This document shows, piece by piece, positions 55,641 through 64,000 of a DNA stretch of 64,000 bases. Position numbers and translations under genes: made by a program. Every line of letters starts with the position of its first letter. Within the stretch, counting starts at the first letter, position 1. The notes under the pieces were generated by a model. The model was given only the letters and a program-made list of their open reading frames with translations. It ran no database searches and was not told where the DNA came from. The DNA comes from Phylloscopus collybita (lineage: Eukaryota > Chordata > Aves > Passeriformes > Phylloscopidae), in assembly GCA_027886175.1 (NCBI GenBank), contig JAJNNQ010000019.1, positions 16,759,501-16,823,500 on the forward strand, written 5' to 3'.

Positions 55641-56010
55641 GAAGCGAGACAAAATTACAGCGGGAAGAAATCATCGCGGGGCTCTGGTGGGAAAAGATAT
55701 TATCCCGCGTTGCCAGCGAGACTGGCCGTCGGCAGGTAGGGGCCCGGAGGAGCGCTGCGTAGGGCAGGATGATCGCTGATAAGATGCCGGGTCCTGCTCC
55801 GATGGCCTCGGGAAGAGAGGGAAGCGCTGCGCTGTGAAGCTATGGAAACGGCCAGGCTGGGTGCGGAGCGGTAATTGGGCCACTCGCATCACCGCAGGTA
55901 CCACGCCGGCTCTTTGTGTGCACCGCGCCGGAAAAGAGCGCGGCTGCGAGGGGGAACGGCCATGGAAAAAATAAAAAAAAAAATAAAAAAAATAAAAAAA
56001 ATAAAAAAAG

Positions 56011-56043
<33 letters not shown>

Positions 56044-56830
56044 AAAAAAAAGAAGAAGAAAAAAAAAGTTGCTCCCTTGGAAGCGCCGGCTCTGCCGGCA
56101 GCTGCCCCCGGCCGTTCCCCCTCCCTTCCCTCTCCCAGGCCCCCCGCTCTGCCTTTGAGTCACCTCGGCGGCGTGACGGCTGCATCCGCCCCGCGCGAAG
56201 GTCACGCTTAAAAGCATTGGACATGGCTGGGTGCGGAGGTGGGAGAGGCGCTGCACAAGTCGCATCGCGTTTGAAGGAGTTTTGCGGCCAGGGCAAAACC
56301 TCCCTAACGTGCCCTCCTTCGAGGGAAGGGGGCTCCCGCCGCCTTTTCATTATTTGCCAAGAAACGTAAGCCCAGAGGTCCGTGAAATTGTCAGGATGTG
56401 TGAAATCAGGCACCGCCGGGCAGCTCTCCTGCGCGACCATTTTAAATATTTAACGCGTTGATTATACAACATTTGTATTGAAACGCTGGTGTGGGCCCAG
56501 AAGCCGGGGGTTTGGGGGAGAGAGGGGAGCCGGGGAGGGGGTGGTGGTGGTGGTGGGGGGGATTTGGGATTTGGCCACCCTGCCCTGGGCTCCTGGCAGC
56601 CGCCGCAGCGCCGGCGGGAGGGGGCGGCGGGGGGGGGGACAGCGGGGATGCTGTGCGGGAGGCGCTCAGGCGGCGAGGCGCTCCTGCTCGGGAGCCTCCG
56701 AGTGACAAACGCGCTTCAGGAGCAGGAATTCATTCCTGTAAATATGTTTGCATTATTTATTTTAAGCATTTTTATAAATCATAATAGGAGAGACATCTGC
56801 TGTTAAAACTGCAAACTGCATTCGTGCCTA
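55641..56830. promoter_or_regulatory. CpG-rich block with AT-rich motif clusters
   Basis: A CpG-rich block split by a long A-rich tract (55965-56068, repeats of AAAAAAT and AAAAG). AT-rich cores at about 56440-56485 ('TTTAAATATTTAACGCGTTG') and 56722-56815 ('CAGGAATTCATTCCTG', 'TAAATATGTTTGCATTATTT') stand out and carry TEAD-like, forkhead-like and homeodomain-like words. It may be a distal enhancer or the promoter of a downstream gene such as PSD2, as mammalian order would suggest; no exon confirms this. Confidence 0.4.
55965..56068 (+). repeat. A-rich simple repeat
   Basis: About 100 bases of A interrupted by single T or G, including several AAAAAAT units. Lys-rich frames across it are artefacts. 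Confidence 0.9.
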
Positions 56831-57849
56831 GGGCAAGGCGGGAAAAGAGGCTTTTTTTCCCCGGGAAAGCCTGGGAAAGTTTGGGGAGCACCGCAGATTT
56901 TTTTGGGGGGGGGGGGGGGGGTGCGGACAGGGGGAAAACGGGCGTTTTCTTGGTGGGAGTTAAATATAACCCGTTCCTTCCCAGGGGTTTTATTTAAGTC
57001 CTTCCCGCCTCCTCCACCCCTCTGGCTTTTGACACCTTTTTTAATATGGGCTTTATCATGAGGATGGCATCTCCCTCTCGCCTTTCCTGATGGCCAGAGA
57101 AGCTGGGACTAAAGCACCCCACTCCTCTGCATGGATAGGCGGGCACATGTGGGTATCGGTGGGACTCGTTTCCCTTGGGGGCAGCGGAGGGGAGATCCAG
57201 CACCGTTCAATGATGGCACAGCACAAAAAAAAAAAGAAAAGAAAAAAAAAAAATCCCTTTCTCCAACCAGGTGGCATCTGCAGGTCCCTGGAGCCGAGAG
57301 CTTCTGGAGACGGCGGTGGCTGGTTCTGGGTGAGGGGAGGAAGCTCCGGGTGACTCTGACTCACCGCTCCGCAAGATTAATTGCCGGGCGTTGCAGGAGG
57401 TTTATCACTGCCACCCGCGCTCGCCGCGTCGCGCCGCGGCTGCGGCTCCTTCTGCCCGGGGAACCGGGGCGAGGAGGGGCCTGCTGGCACCCGGGCTGTG
57501 TCGGTGGAGCCGGCCTGTCCCTGCCAGGGCCAGGTCGTGGTGGATATCTCCCCTCCGCAGCCCCAAGCGTCAGCTCAGGCGCTTCACAGTGCAGGGAGTG
57601 CCGTGTCTCTTTCCTGAGCGGGTCACGCTGTCCTCTGCCTCAGTTCCCTGCCCTTCAGGGAAGCTCTGTTGGGGCTGGGCTCTCCCTGCCACTCTTGGCT
57701 CCTGTTTTGGAGCCGTTCTACCTTGCAGAGGGGCCCCAGCATGGGAAAGTGGTGGCAGATCCACTCGCTCTCCAGGGCCCATCCAGACTTCCCCTCCGTC
57801 CTGACGTCCTCAGCCATCCTGTCCCGCAGCACTGACAAGCTCAGCAACT
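56831..57849. other. GC-rich stretch, no gene recognised
   Basis: Includes a poly-G run at about 56905-56921, an A-rich run at about 57226-57252 and a CpG patch at about 57290-57520. No exon is recognised. Confidence 0.4.
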
Positions 57850-58200
57850 GTGATGAACAAAATCTTTTGCATAATCAATAATTAATGTCTGGGGTTTCCA
57901 AGCAGCTAATTAATCTCCTGGCGAATCGTGGGAGAAAAAAAAAAAAAAAAAGTTTAGGATGAATGTAGGTGTTTTCAAGCCAGGTGAGCAGAGGTTCACG
58001 CTCAGCCCAGGCTCTTCTGTTAACCCACATCCATCCCTGGAGAGCTTCTTGCTCTGAGTGATGCTGTTCGTTGCCAGAGTGTGGACAATATTGATCAGAA
58101 ATATTTGCCTAATGAGATCATATCTGCTTTCCAGCATATGCAGGGAGTGACCTCAAAAGGCCCGGTGTCCTTTGGGTGAGCTCCCAACGAGCTTAATTGT
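57850..58200. promoter_or_regulatory. AT-rich candidate enhancer with clustered homeodomain-type words
   Basis: 'TTTGCATAATCAATAATTAATG' at about 57868-57889 (POU/HOX-like), 'AGCTAATTAATCTCC' at about 57903-57917, then 'GACAATATTGATCAGAAATATTTGCC' at about 58083-58108 and 'TTAATTGTC' near 58193. Density of ATTA words in GC-rich surroundings is the only evidence. Confidence 0.35.
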
Positions 58201-59271
58201 CTATCTGAGTCTTGCAGCTCTGGAGGTGACCTGCACTGGGCTGTGTGCAGGGGTCAGGTCAGTCCCAGCAGCACTGTGATTACTGGAGGCAGGGAGCAGA
58301 CCTTTGCTGGGCCACAGCAGAGCCTCCCAGCCAAGGGCTCCCATCCAGAACCTGGGAAATACAGCACATAAACAATTCAGGTCCCAGCCTTAGGGAAAGG
58401 TTTGAGGGGATTACTCTGGTTGCTGGTTGCAGATTTGGGGAATTTCACAAACTTCATCCACCCCATTTCCCAATAAATTCCGACTGGGGAAACCTCTGCT
58501 AGGTTCTCTAGAAGCTTCAGCAGCAGTTGTACTCAGGCATGGCAGCCCTGGGCAAAGGCTTTGACCCAATTTCAGGGAACCTGAAGAGTTGAAAAGTCCT
58601 CAGCGATTTCTCTCTGTGACTTTCAGGGAGCCTGTGTGGTTCTCCCCTGCTGGAGACCTTGAGCCCTGGTGGATCAATCCCAAGGCAGATCTGCAGCCAT
58701 GGCTCCTTACTGGTGACCAGGGACAGAGCTTTGCAGTCTCCCATCAGGTCCCTGACAAATGTTCCTGGGCATTGGTCAGGTCCAGGCTTGCTGCAGTCCA
58801 TTTCTGTGTGAGCAGGCTATGAATTCGTTCTCCCCAGCTCTGGCTCTTCAGCTCATCCCAGAATAGCCAAGTCAGTGACTCGTGGCTCATTTTGAACGAT
58901 TGCCAAGCAGCTGCAGCTGTCCTTGACTTTATCTTTGCTCCAGTGTGGCTTTGCCCAGCTCCACAAGTTCACACTAGGAGACTCCACTCCCCCTTCCCAG
59001 AATAGAAGACATCCAGGGCCCAGTGTCAGCAAGTTTAGCAGCTGTGGGAAGTGTTATCCTTTGAGCAATCAGTAATTAGCCTGGTTGAAAGGCCAGAGTC
59101 CTCGTGGCTAATGAGTAGCTCGAGATGAGATCTACAATCTCCTGACCCTCTTTGAGTCTTGCTGGTGGCTTCCAAAGGCTTCCTGGGCTGCTCTCACCTT
59201 TATGCCAGCTCCCAATGGCCTTCTGTCGTGGGAGTTGGTCCTGTCCAGCAGACCCAAAGCTCGTGGTCACT
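58201..59271. other. Intergenic stretch, nothing recognised
   Basis: No exon or repeat family recognised up to the inverted repeat. Confidence 0.45.
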
Positions 59272-60307
59272 CTTAATAGGTAAAACAAGGGAAAAGGAGG
59301 CTCCAGAGGTCTTGGGTAAATCCGTTAATCCCACCCTGCCTTCATTTTCCATGCTGCTCCTGAGGAACCAGTGGCTGAATGCACAAAGGATCTGCACAGA
59401 GGTTTGATCAGTCTCTTCCCCTGAATGAATCTTCTGCCCTGTGCTGATTTCACAGACCCTCAGCACCAGCCAAAAATCAGTGCTCACATGGTCAAGGTGA
59501 GCTCTATCTTTTTCCTGGCTGATGGCAAGATTAAGAGGGGCTGGAGGCACAGGATGCTCCATCCATCAGGAGCAGATCTGGGTATCACCATCATCAACCA
59601 TCATCAACCATGATCAACCTTTCCCTCTGCCTCCCACAGTGACCCTGCAAGGCCTCCTCAGCCAGCACTGACCAAGGGTCGCCTCTGGTTATGTCCTGTT
59701 CCTCCTCACAGCACCTGCCCTCCACATTTCTCTTAACCACCTGGCTCCATCACACCTTCTAGGTCCCTGCTCACCTCCAGTCTCCAGCCCACCTGTCCCC
59801 AGCTGCCACACCTGAGCTGCTGTCTCTGTGACCAGGGCTGCCCTTGGTCAGTGCTGGCTGAGGAGGCCTTGCAGGGTCACTGTGGGAGGCAGAGGGAAAG
59901 GTTGATGATGGCTGATGATGGTTGATGATGGTTGATCATGGCTGATGATGGTTGATGATGGCTGATGATGGTTGATGATGGCTGATGATGGTGATACCCA
60001 GATCTGCTCCTGATGGATGGAGCATCCTGTGCCTCCAGCCCCTCTTAATCTTGCCGTCAGCCAGGAAAAAGATAGAGCTCACCTTGACCATGTGAGCACT
60101 GATTTTTGGCTGGTGCTGAGGGTCTGTGAAATCAGCACAGGGCAGAAGATTCATTCAGGGGAAGAGACTGATCAAACCTCTGTGCAGATCCTTTGTGCAT
60201 TCAGCCACTGGTTCCTCAGGAGCAGCATGGAAAATGAAGGCAGGGTGGGATTAATGGATTTACTCGAGACCTCTGGAGCCTCCTTTTCCCTTGTTTTACC
60301 TATTAAG
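59272..60307. repeat. Large inverted repeat (407- and 467-bp arms, 162-bp spacer)
   Basis: The left arm 59272-59678 is the reverse complement of the right arm 59841-60307. Over the outer 309 bases I count four mismatches, all transitions, and no indel. The only length difference is a block of 10-base units: three in the left arm (59589-59618) and nine in the right (59901-59990), exactly accounting for the 60-base difference. Beyond both outer and inner ends the similarity stops abruptly. No transposase, target-site duplication or known element is seen. The two mirror-image frames of 121 and 140 codons that start alike (MEHPVPPAPLNLA) are a consequence of the symmetry. Confidence 0.96.
59901..59990 (+). 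repeat. 10-bp minisatellite, 9 copies
   Basis: Nine units of GTTGATGATG or GCTGATGATG, with one GTTGATCATG variant as the fourth. The opposite arm has three units and also carries the GTTGATCATG variant, so the array expanded after the inverted duplication, or contracted in the other arm. Confidence 0.95.
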
Positions 60308-60669
60308 TATCTCTGCTTCCCTGCCTTGCAGACAGCAGCTCCTTTTCCTTCAGAGGTGTTCCAGGCTGGGAATATTCACAGCCCTGTGTTATCTGGTATC
60401 AGCAAAGAGATGGGAACAGCTTGGACTAAAGTCAGTTGATTTATTGTTCCTGATCCTTAGAGCAGCCCAGAGTATGATGGGATGGGATCTTCTCATTTAC
60501 TGTCACTTTTAGTGGGATTGGAGTGAAGAGGGTCACAAGAGTTTGAGGTAGCTCTCTTTCTTTTTTATCTTATTTTTTCCCTTTTCTTTTCTTTTTTTTT
60601 TTTTTTTTTCTGAAGGTAGTTCCTCCCCATTCCAGGATCATGAGGACATCAGTGGGAGATTTATCCTTG
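60308..60669. other. Intergenic stretch with T-rich tract
   Basis: A pyrimidine tract with a long T-run lies at about 60551-60610. Nothing else recognised. Confidence 0.45.
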
Positions 60670-61026
60670 AGAAGGGAAGGATTCAGAGGGATCTAAAGCA
60701 GGTGTGCAGTACCTGTGAGGAGGTGTTTGAGAAGACAGCCAGGCTCTTCAGAGCAGTGTATGGTGAGAGGAAGAGGGACAACAGGTATGAGGTAAGTTAA
60801 GAGGAGCTCAGACTGATGATAAAGACACACTTCTTTCCATGAAGGCAGCCAAGCATCAGCAGCTTGCCCAGGAAAGCTGTACTGTCTCCATCCTCTGAGG
60901 TTTTCAAGGCCCACTGGACAATGAGGTCTCGCAGTTGACCTTGCTTTGAGCAGAAAGTTGAACTGGAGGCCTCCTGAGGTCTGACCTGGGAACTTCTGCC
61001 ACTTTGTGTTGAGGTCAGCATTCTGG
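60670..61026 (+). mobile_element. Diverged CR1-type LINE 3' fragment, sense
   Basis: 'GACAGCCAGGCTCTTCAGAGCAGTG', 'GGAAGAGGGACAACAGG', 'TTGCCCAGGAAAGCTGTACTGTCTCCATCCTCTGAGGTTTTCAAGGCCC' and 'TTGACCTTGCTTTGAGCAGAAAGTTGAACTGGAGGCCTCCTGAGGTC' follow an older CR1 subfamily 3' region. It is much diverged and has no intact ORF. Confidence 0.82.
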
Positions 61027-61138
61027 GACTGCTCCACCTCCTCACACAACAAACTCCAAAGCAGTTTTTGGGTTTCTGAAGGCTGAAAGAAGGTGGCTGA
61101 ACACGTCTAAGGCCATGGATCACCATGCACTGACTTCA

Positions 61139-61260
61139 TTGAATCACATAACGAAATCCTGGAATGAGCTGGGTTGGAAGGGACCCTAAAGCTCTTCTCA
61201 TTCCAACCCCTTGCCATGGGCAGGGACATCCTCCACTAGACCAGGTTGCTCAGGGTTCTC
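61139..61260 (-). mobile_element. CR1 LINE 3' end fragment, antisense
   Basis: 'GGAATGAGCTGGGTTGGAAGGGACCCTAAAGCTCTTCTCATTCCAACCCCTTGCCATGGGCAGGGACATCC' matches the CR1 3' end; the similarity fades after 'GACCAGGTTGCTCAGGG'. Confidence 0.92.
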
Positions 61261-61840
61261 CCTGTTCTACACCAGGACATGGGATTTGATGGAGCCAAAC
61301 CCCATCCAGGGCATCTCCTGGGCACGGGTCCCATCCCAGGATCGTCCCAGGTACCAGAGTGAAGCAGGAGGAAGATCACAAGGTCTGGCAGCTGCCCAGC
61401 TGTCCCTGAGCCAAAGGGACCCGGTGGGATGCCCAGAGATGCACTCCTGCCATCCCCTGCTGTGCTGCAGGCCAGTCTGGAGCACTCAGGGCCTCAGGGG
61501 AGCAGAGGGAGGCTGCGGTGGTTGAGTCAGTGCCTCTGAGCTCAGACTTGTAAAAAACCTGCGGACCACAGCGGCTGCTGTGCAGCACAGCCACAGTTCC
61601 TCCCTCCGTGTTTTCTGTGACCTCTTTGCAAGGCAGCTTTTTGGCACTGAGGTTCACATCCTCTCCAGATCTGCTGGCTGTGGCAAAACGGAATTGGCTC
61701 TGCAGAAACTCCCCAGCTCCACATGCGCCTCCCATGCAGAGGAGACGGGGAGGGCTAAAATTGCCGTGCGCTGCTTGTTCCAGCCGGCGAGGCAAACCTC
61801 ACCTGGGGGATGCTCAGGGTTCCTTCAGCTTCTGCAGCTC

Positions 61841-61940
61841 CTCCCTCCCTGCTCAGCTCCCCCCTCCCTGCCCAGCTCCCCCCCTCCCTGCCCAGCTTCC
61901 CCCTCCCAGCTCAGCTCCCCCCCTCCCAGCTCAGCTCCCC
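61841..61940 (+). repeat. 20-bp pyrimidine-rich tandem repeat, about 5 copies
   Basis: Units of 'CTCCCTGCCCAGCTCCCCC' type with small variations (CTGCCCAG versus CCAGCTCAG). Confidence 0.88.
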
Positions 61941-64000
61941 TTCGGGATGCGCGCTGCTTTGAGTGGGGAGTGCCAGCTCTTTAGCAACTCAACGTCCAGA
62001 AAAACCTGCAGTCACAAAACTAAATATAGCCAGGAGAGGCCATGAATATGGTGACGCAGTCTGGAAGTGGTTCCTGGCTGTTCTCCAGCAGCTGGGAGCA
62101 AGGCATGTGGCTTTGGCTTTTTTAGGGGCACTGGTGTGCAGGGGAGGTGGGGGCCAGGGCTTGGTGGCACGGTGAGCTCAAGAGGGGACTGCATCCTCCT
62201 GGGGCCAGGAGCACAGGCTGGTGGGGTGAGGCAGCAGAAATGGTGCCACTTGGGGTGTTTGGGGCTGGGAAGGAGTTTCAGTGGCACAGAGACCTGGTCC
62301 AGGGTTCACTCAGCTGGAACTCCCTGGAAAGATGGGACTTGGAGGAGTCCTGACGTGGAGATTTGTGACATTTCCCACTGTGGTTTGGGACCTCCTTTAG
62401 CCCTTAAACAACAGCGTGGCACTCCTGTGAGGGGCACAGGCAAGGCTGTGGTCTCACCCCTTGGTTTCCTCCAGCCTGAGGACTGTAGGGCTGCAAGAGC
62501 TCATCAGAAGGGGGCACAAACCATCATCACCCGTGGCTCCATCAGGGCCAAACCAGGAGGAGCAGAACACAGCAAGGAGCCAGGGAACCTCAGCCCCCCA
62601 GCCTAGACATTGCAGGAAAAGGCAGCTGGCAAAGTGCTGGAGCCCTCAGGTTGGACACCACGCTCAGTCAGGGTCTCCCTCCTGCACAGGGAGGTAGAGC
62701 TGGCTCTGGCTGGGAGCTGGAATGGAGTCATTGGGGACTGACACCTCGCTGGGTGCCACACCAGCTGAAATATGGTGAGGGCCAGGCTTGGTCACCTCTG
62801 CCTCACTGGCAGCTGCTGGGAGCATCCCCAGGCCGGACCACGGCCACCACTGTGTGTCCTTCCTCTTATCCCTGTGGCAGTAAGAGCTCTCCAAAGAGGA
62901 AACAAGGTGCAGGAAGGGCCATCTCCAGCCTGGCCTCCAAACTGGCCCTCAGAACCTCCCTGCTGCAGGGACTGGGCCCCATGTTGCATGGGATCTCAGT
63001 GTCTGTAGCTCTGGAATGGCTCTTCCTCCTCGCTCAGAGCCAGATGCTGCTGCCCCTGAGCCCAGGAAGCTCCCAGGGCTGGTCATGTCATGTGGGACAG
63101 GGTGGTCTGCTGCCAGTGGGAACTGCAGGGCTCTAGCCAGGACATGCTGTTGGCCCTGCTGATGACCCAGAGCCACACTTGGTGCCTGGCTGCTGAGTGG
63201 GAACCTCAGGAGCAATTTCCAGGAGGAATTGTAGGTCAGACTGACAGGATTCTGCCCACCCAGCCTTTTGGGGTGTGCCTGAGTGTGCTCACCCCAGTGA
63301 GACCCTCAGTGTGCACTCCCAAGAGGGAAATCTACCCTTGACCCTTGCTGCAAACGTGTCCTCATGGAGGGGATCCTGCAGAGAGCCAAGGGAAAGGCAG
63401 GAGACTGGCAGAGCCAGTCCTCACATCCAGAGTGTGCTGGGAGCTGCAGCCATCACCCCACCACGTCTGGGTGTGCAACCTTGTTCTGCAGTTCCTTTCC
63501 TTGGACAATCTTTGCCACAATAATATCCTGATTTTAACTCTGGAACCTACGGACGGGAGCCAGAATCAGCTTTTGGTCTGCCCCACTATTTCTCTGAATG
63601 ATTCTCATGGCCAAAAAAATCAAAAAAAATCCTCCCAAGCAAGGCTAGGGAGGACAGCAGGAGACATGCACCACTGTCCTGGGTGGTTCATTGTGTGGAC
63701 CACCCTGGGAAGCAAGGCATAAGGCTGGGTTTGATGCACCCCACAGAGCTTGTCACATCCCATTCCCCGATTGCAGGAGCAGCCGTTCTCCTCCTCACTG
63801 ATGTTGGTATGTTTATGGTCAAGGTTTTGGGGAAAAGCCTGGGAGAGGTGTGTAACAGTGTGTCTTTGGTCCTGCAGCCATGGCCTAATTAGATCCCAGT
63901 CAGCCTCTCCAGTGAGGAAACTGCTGGAGAAGGATTTAGGCAAACAATCCAGCTCACACATCCACACACGTTACCAGCTAGCACGGCAAGAGAGGAAGAA
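61941..64000. other. Intergenic stretch to the window end, nothing recognised
   Basis: About 2 kb with no recognisable exon, interspersed repeat or RNA gene. Confidence 0.45.

Noticed and set aside
55916..56158. Lys-rich frame next to a CpG block
   Set aside because: It is the translation of the A-rich simple repeat.
59200..60439. Two similar frames (121 and 140 codons) as a gene family pair
   Set aside because: Their similarity follows from the inverted repeat; one is on each strand and neither has homology that I recognise.
1..64000. Flanking genes UBE2D2 or PSD2, tRNA genes or microRNA hairpins
   Set aside because: I looked for characteristic protein motifs of these neighbours and for cloverleaf-like sequences and found none that I could support.

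Overview
This is a vertebrate genomic window, almost certainly from a bird. The evidence is about ten fragments of CR1 LINE, whose 3' ends carry the avian-type segment around 'CCCTGCCATGGGCAGGGACACC' and terminal ATTCTATGA-like octamers, a low overall repeat load, very GC-rich CpG islands, and one spliced vertebrate gene. There are no operons, Shine-Dalgarno sites or prokaryotic genes. Nearly all long open frames here are chance frames in GC-rich or simple-repeat DNA.

The one protein-coding gene I can support is CXXC5 (CXXC-type zinc finger protein 5, also called RINF or WID) on the + strand. A large coding exon (36567-37352, inside an exon probably starting at 36268) is spliced over an intron of about 4.7 kb to a last exon (coding 42042-42086). 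The predicted protein has 276 residues: 262 from the first coding exon and 14 from the last. The 3' UTR runs to about 43112, with an AATAAA at 43088. The 5' non-coding first exon is not resolved; the best promoter candidate is the very large CpG island at about 6200-9420, with a second CpG-rich block at 33160-34440.

Layout: 1-6200 is GC-rich flank with simple repeats and a 22-bp minisatellite. 6200-9420 is the main CpG island. 9421-36267 is upstream or first-intron territory with five CR1 fragments, several degenerate minisatellites, further CpG blocks (15.0, 19.5-21.4, 28.4, 29.6-30.2, 31.8-32.4, 33.2-34.4 kb) and transcription-factor motif clusters. 36268-43112 is the CXXC5 3' half. 43113-64000 is intergenic: five more CR1 fragments, a pair of 284-bp direct repeats 1.9 kb apart (47.7 and 49.6 kb), a 188-bp pure pyrimidine pentamer array (50.8 kb), a small fold-back (52.0/52.3 kb), a CpG block with AT-rich motif clusters (55.6-58.2 kb), and a striking inverted repeat of about 1 kb (59272-60307) with almost identical arms.

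No new multigene system is visible. The most notable anomalies are the near-identical inverted repeat at 59.3-60.3 kb, in which one arm carries an expanded 10-bp repeat; the paired direct repeats at 47.7/49.6 kb; and the long poly-U tract and two tiny uORFs in the CXXC5 leader. All CpG, composition and identity statements were made by eye and not computed.
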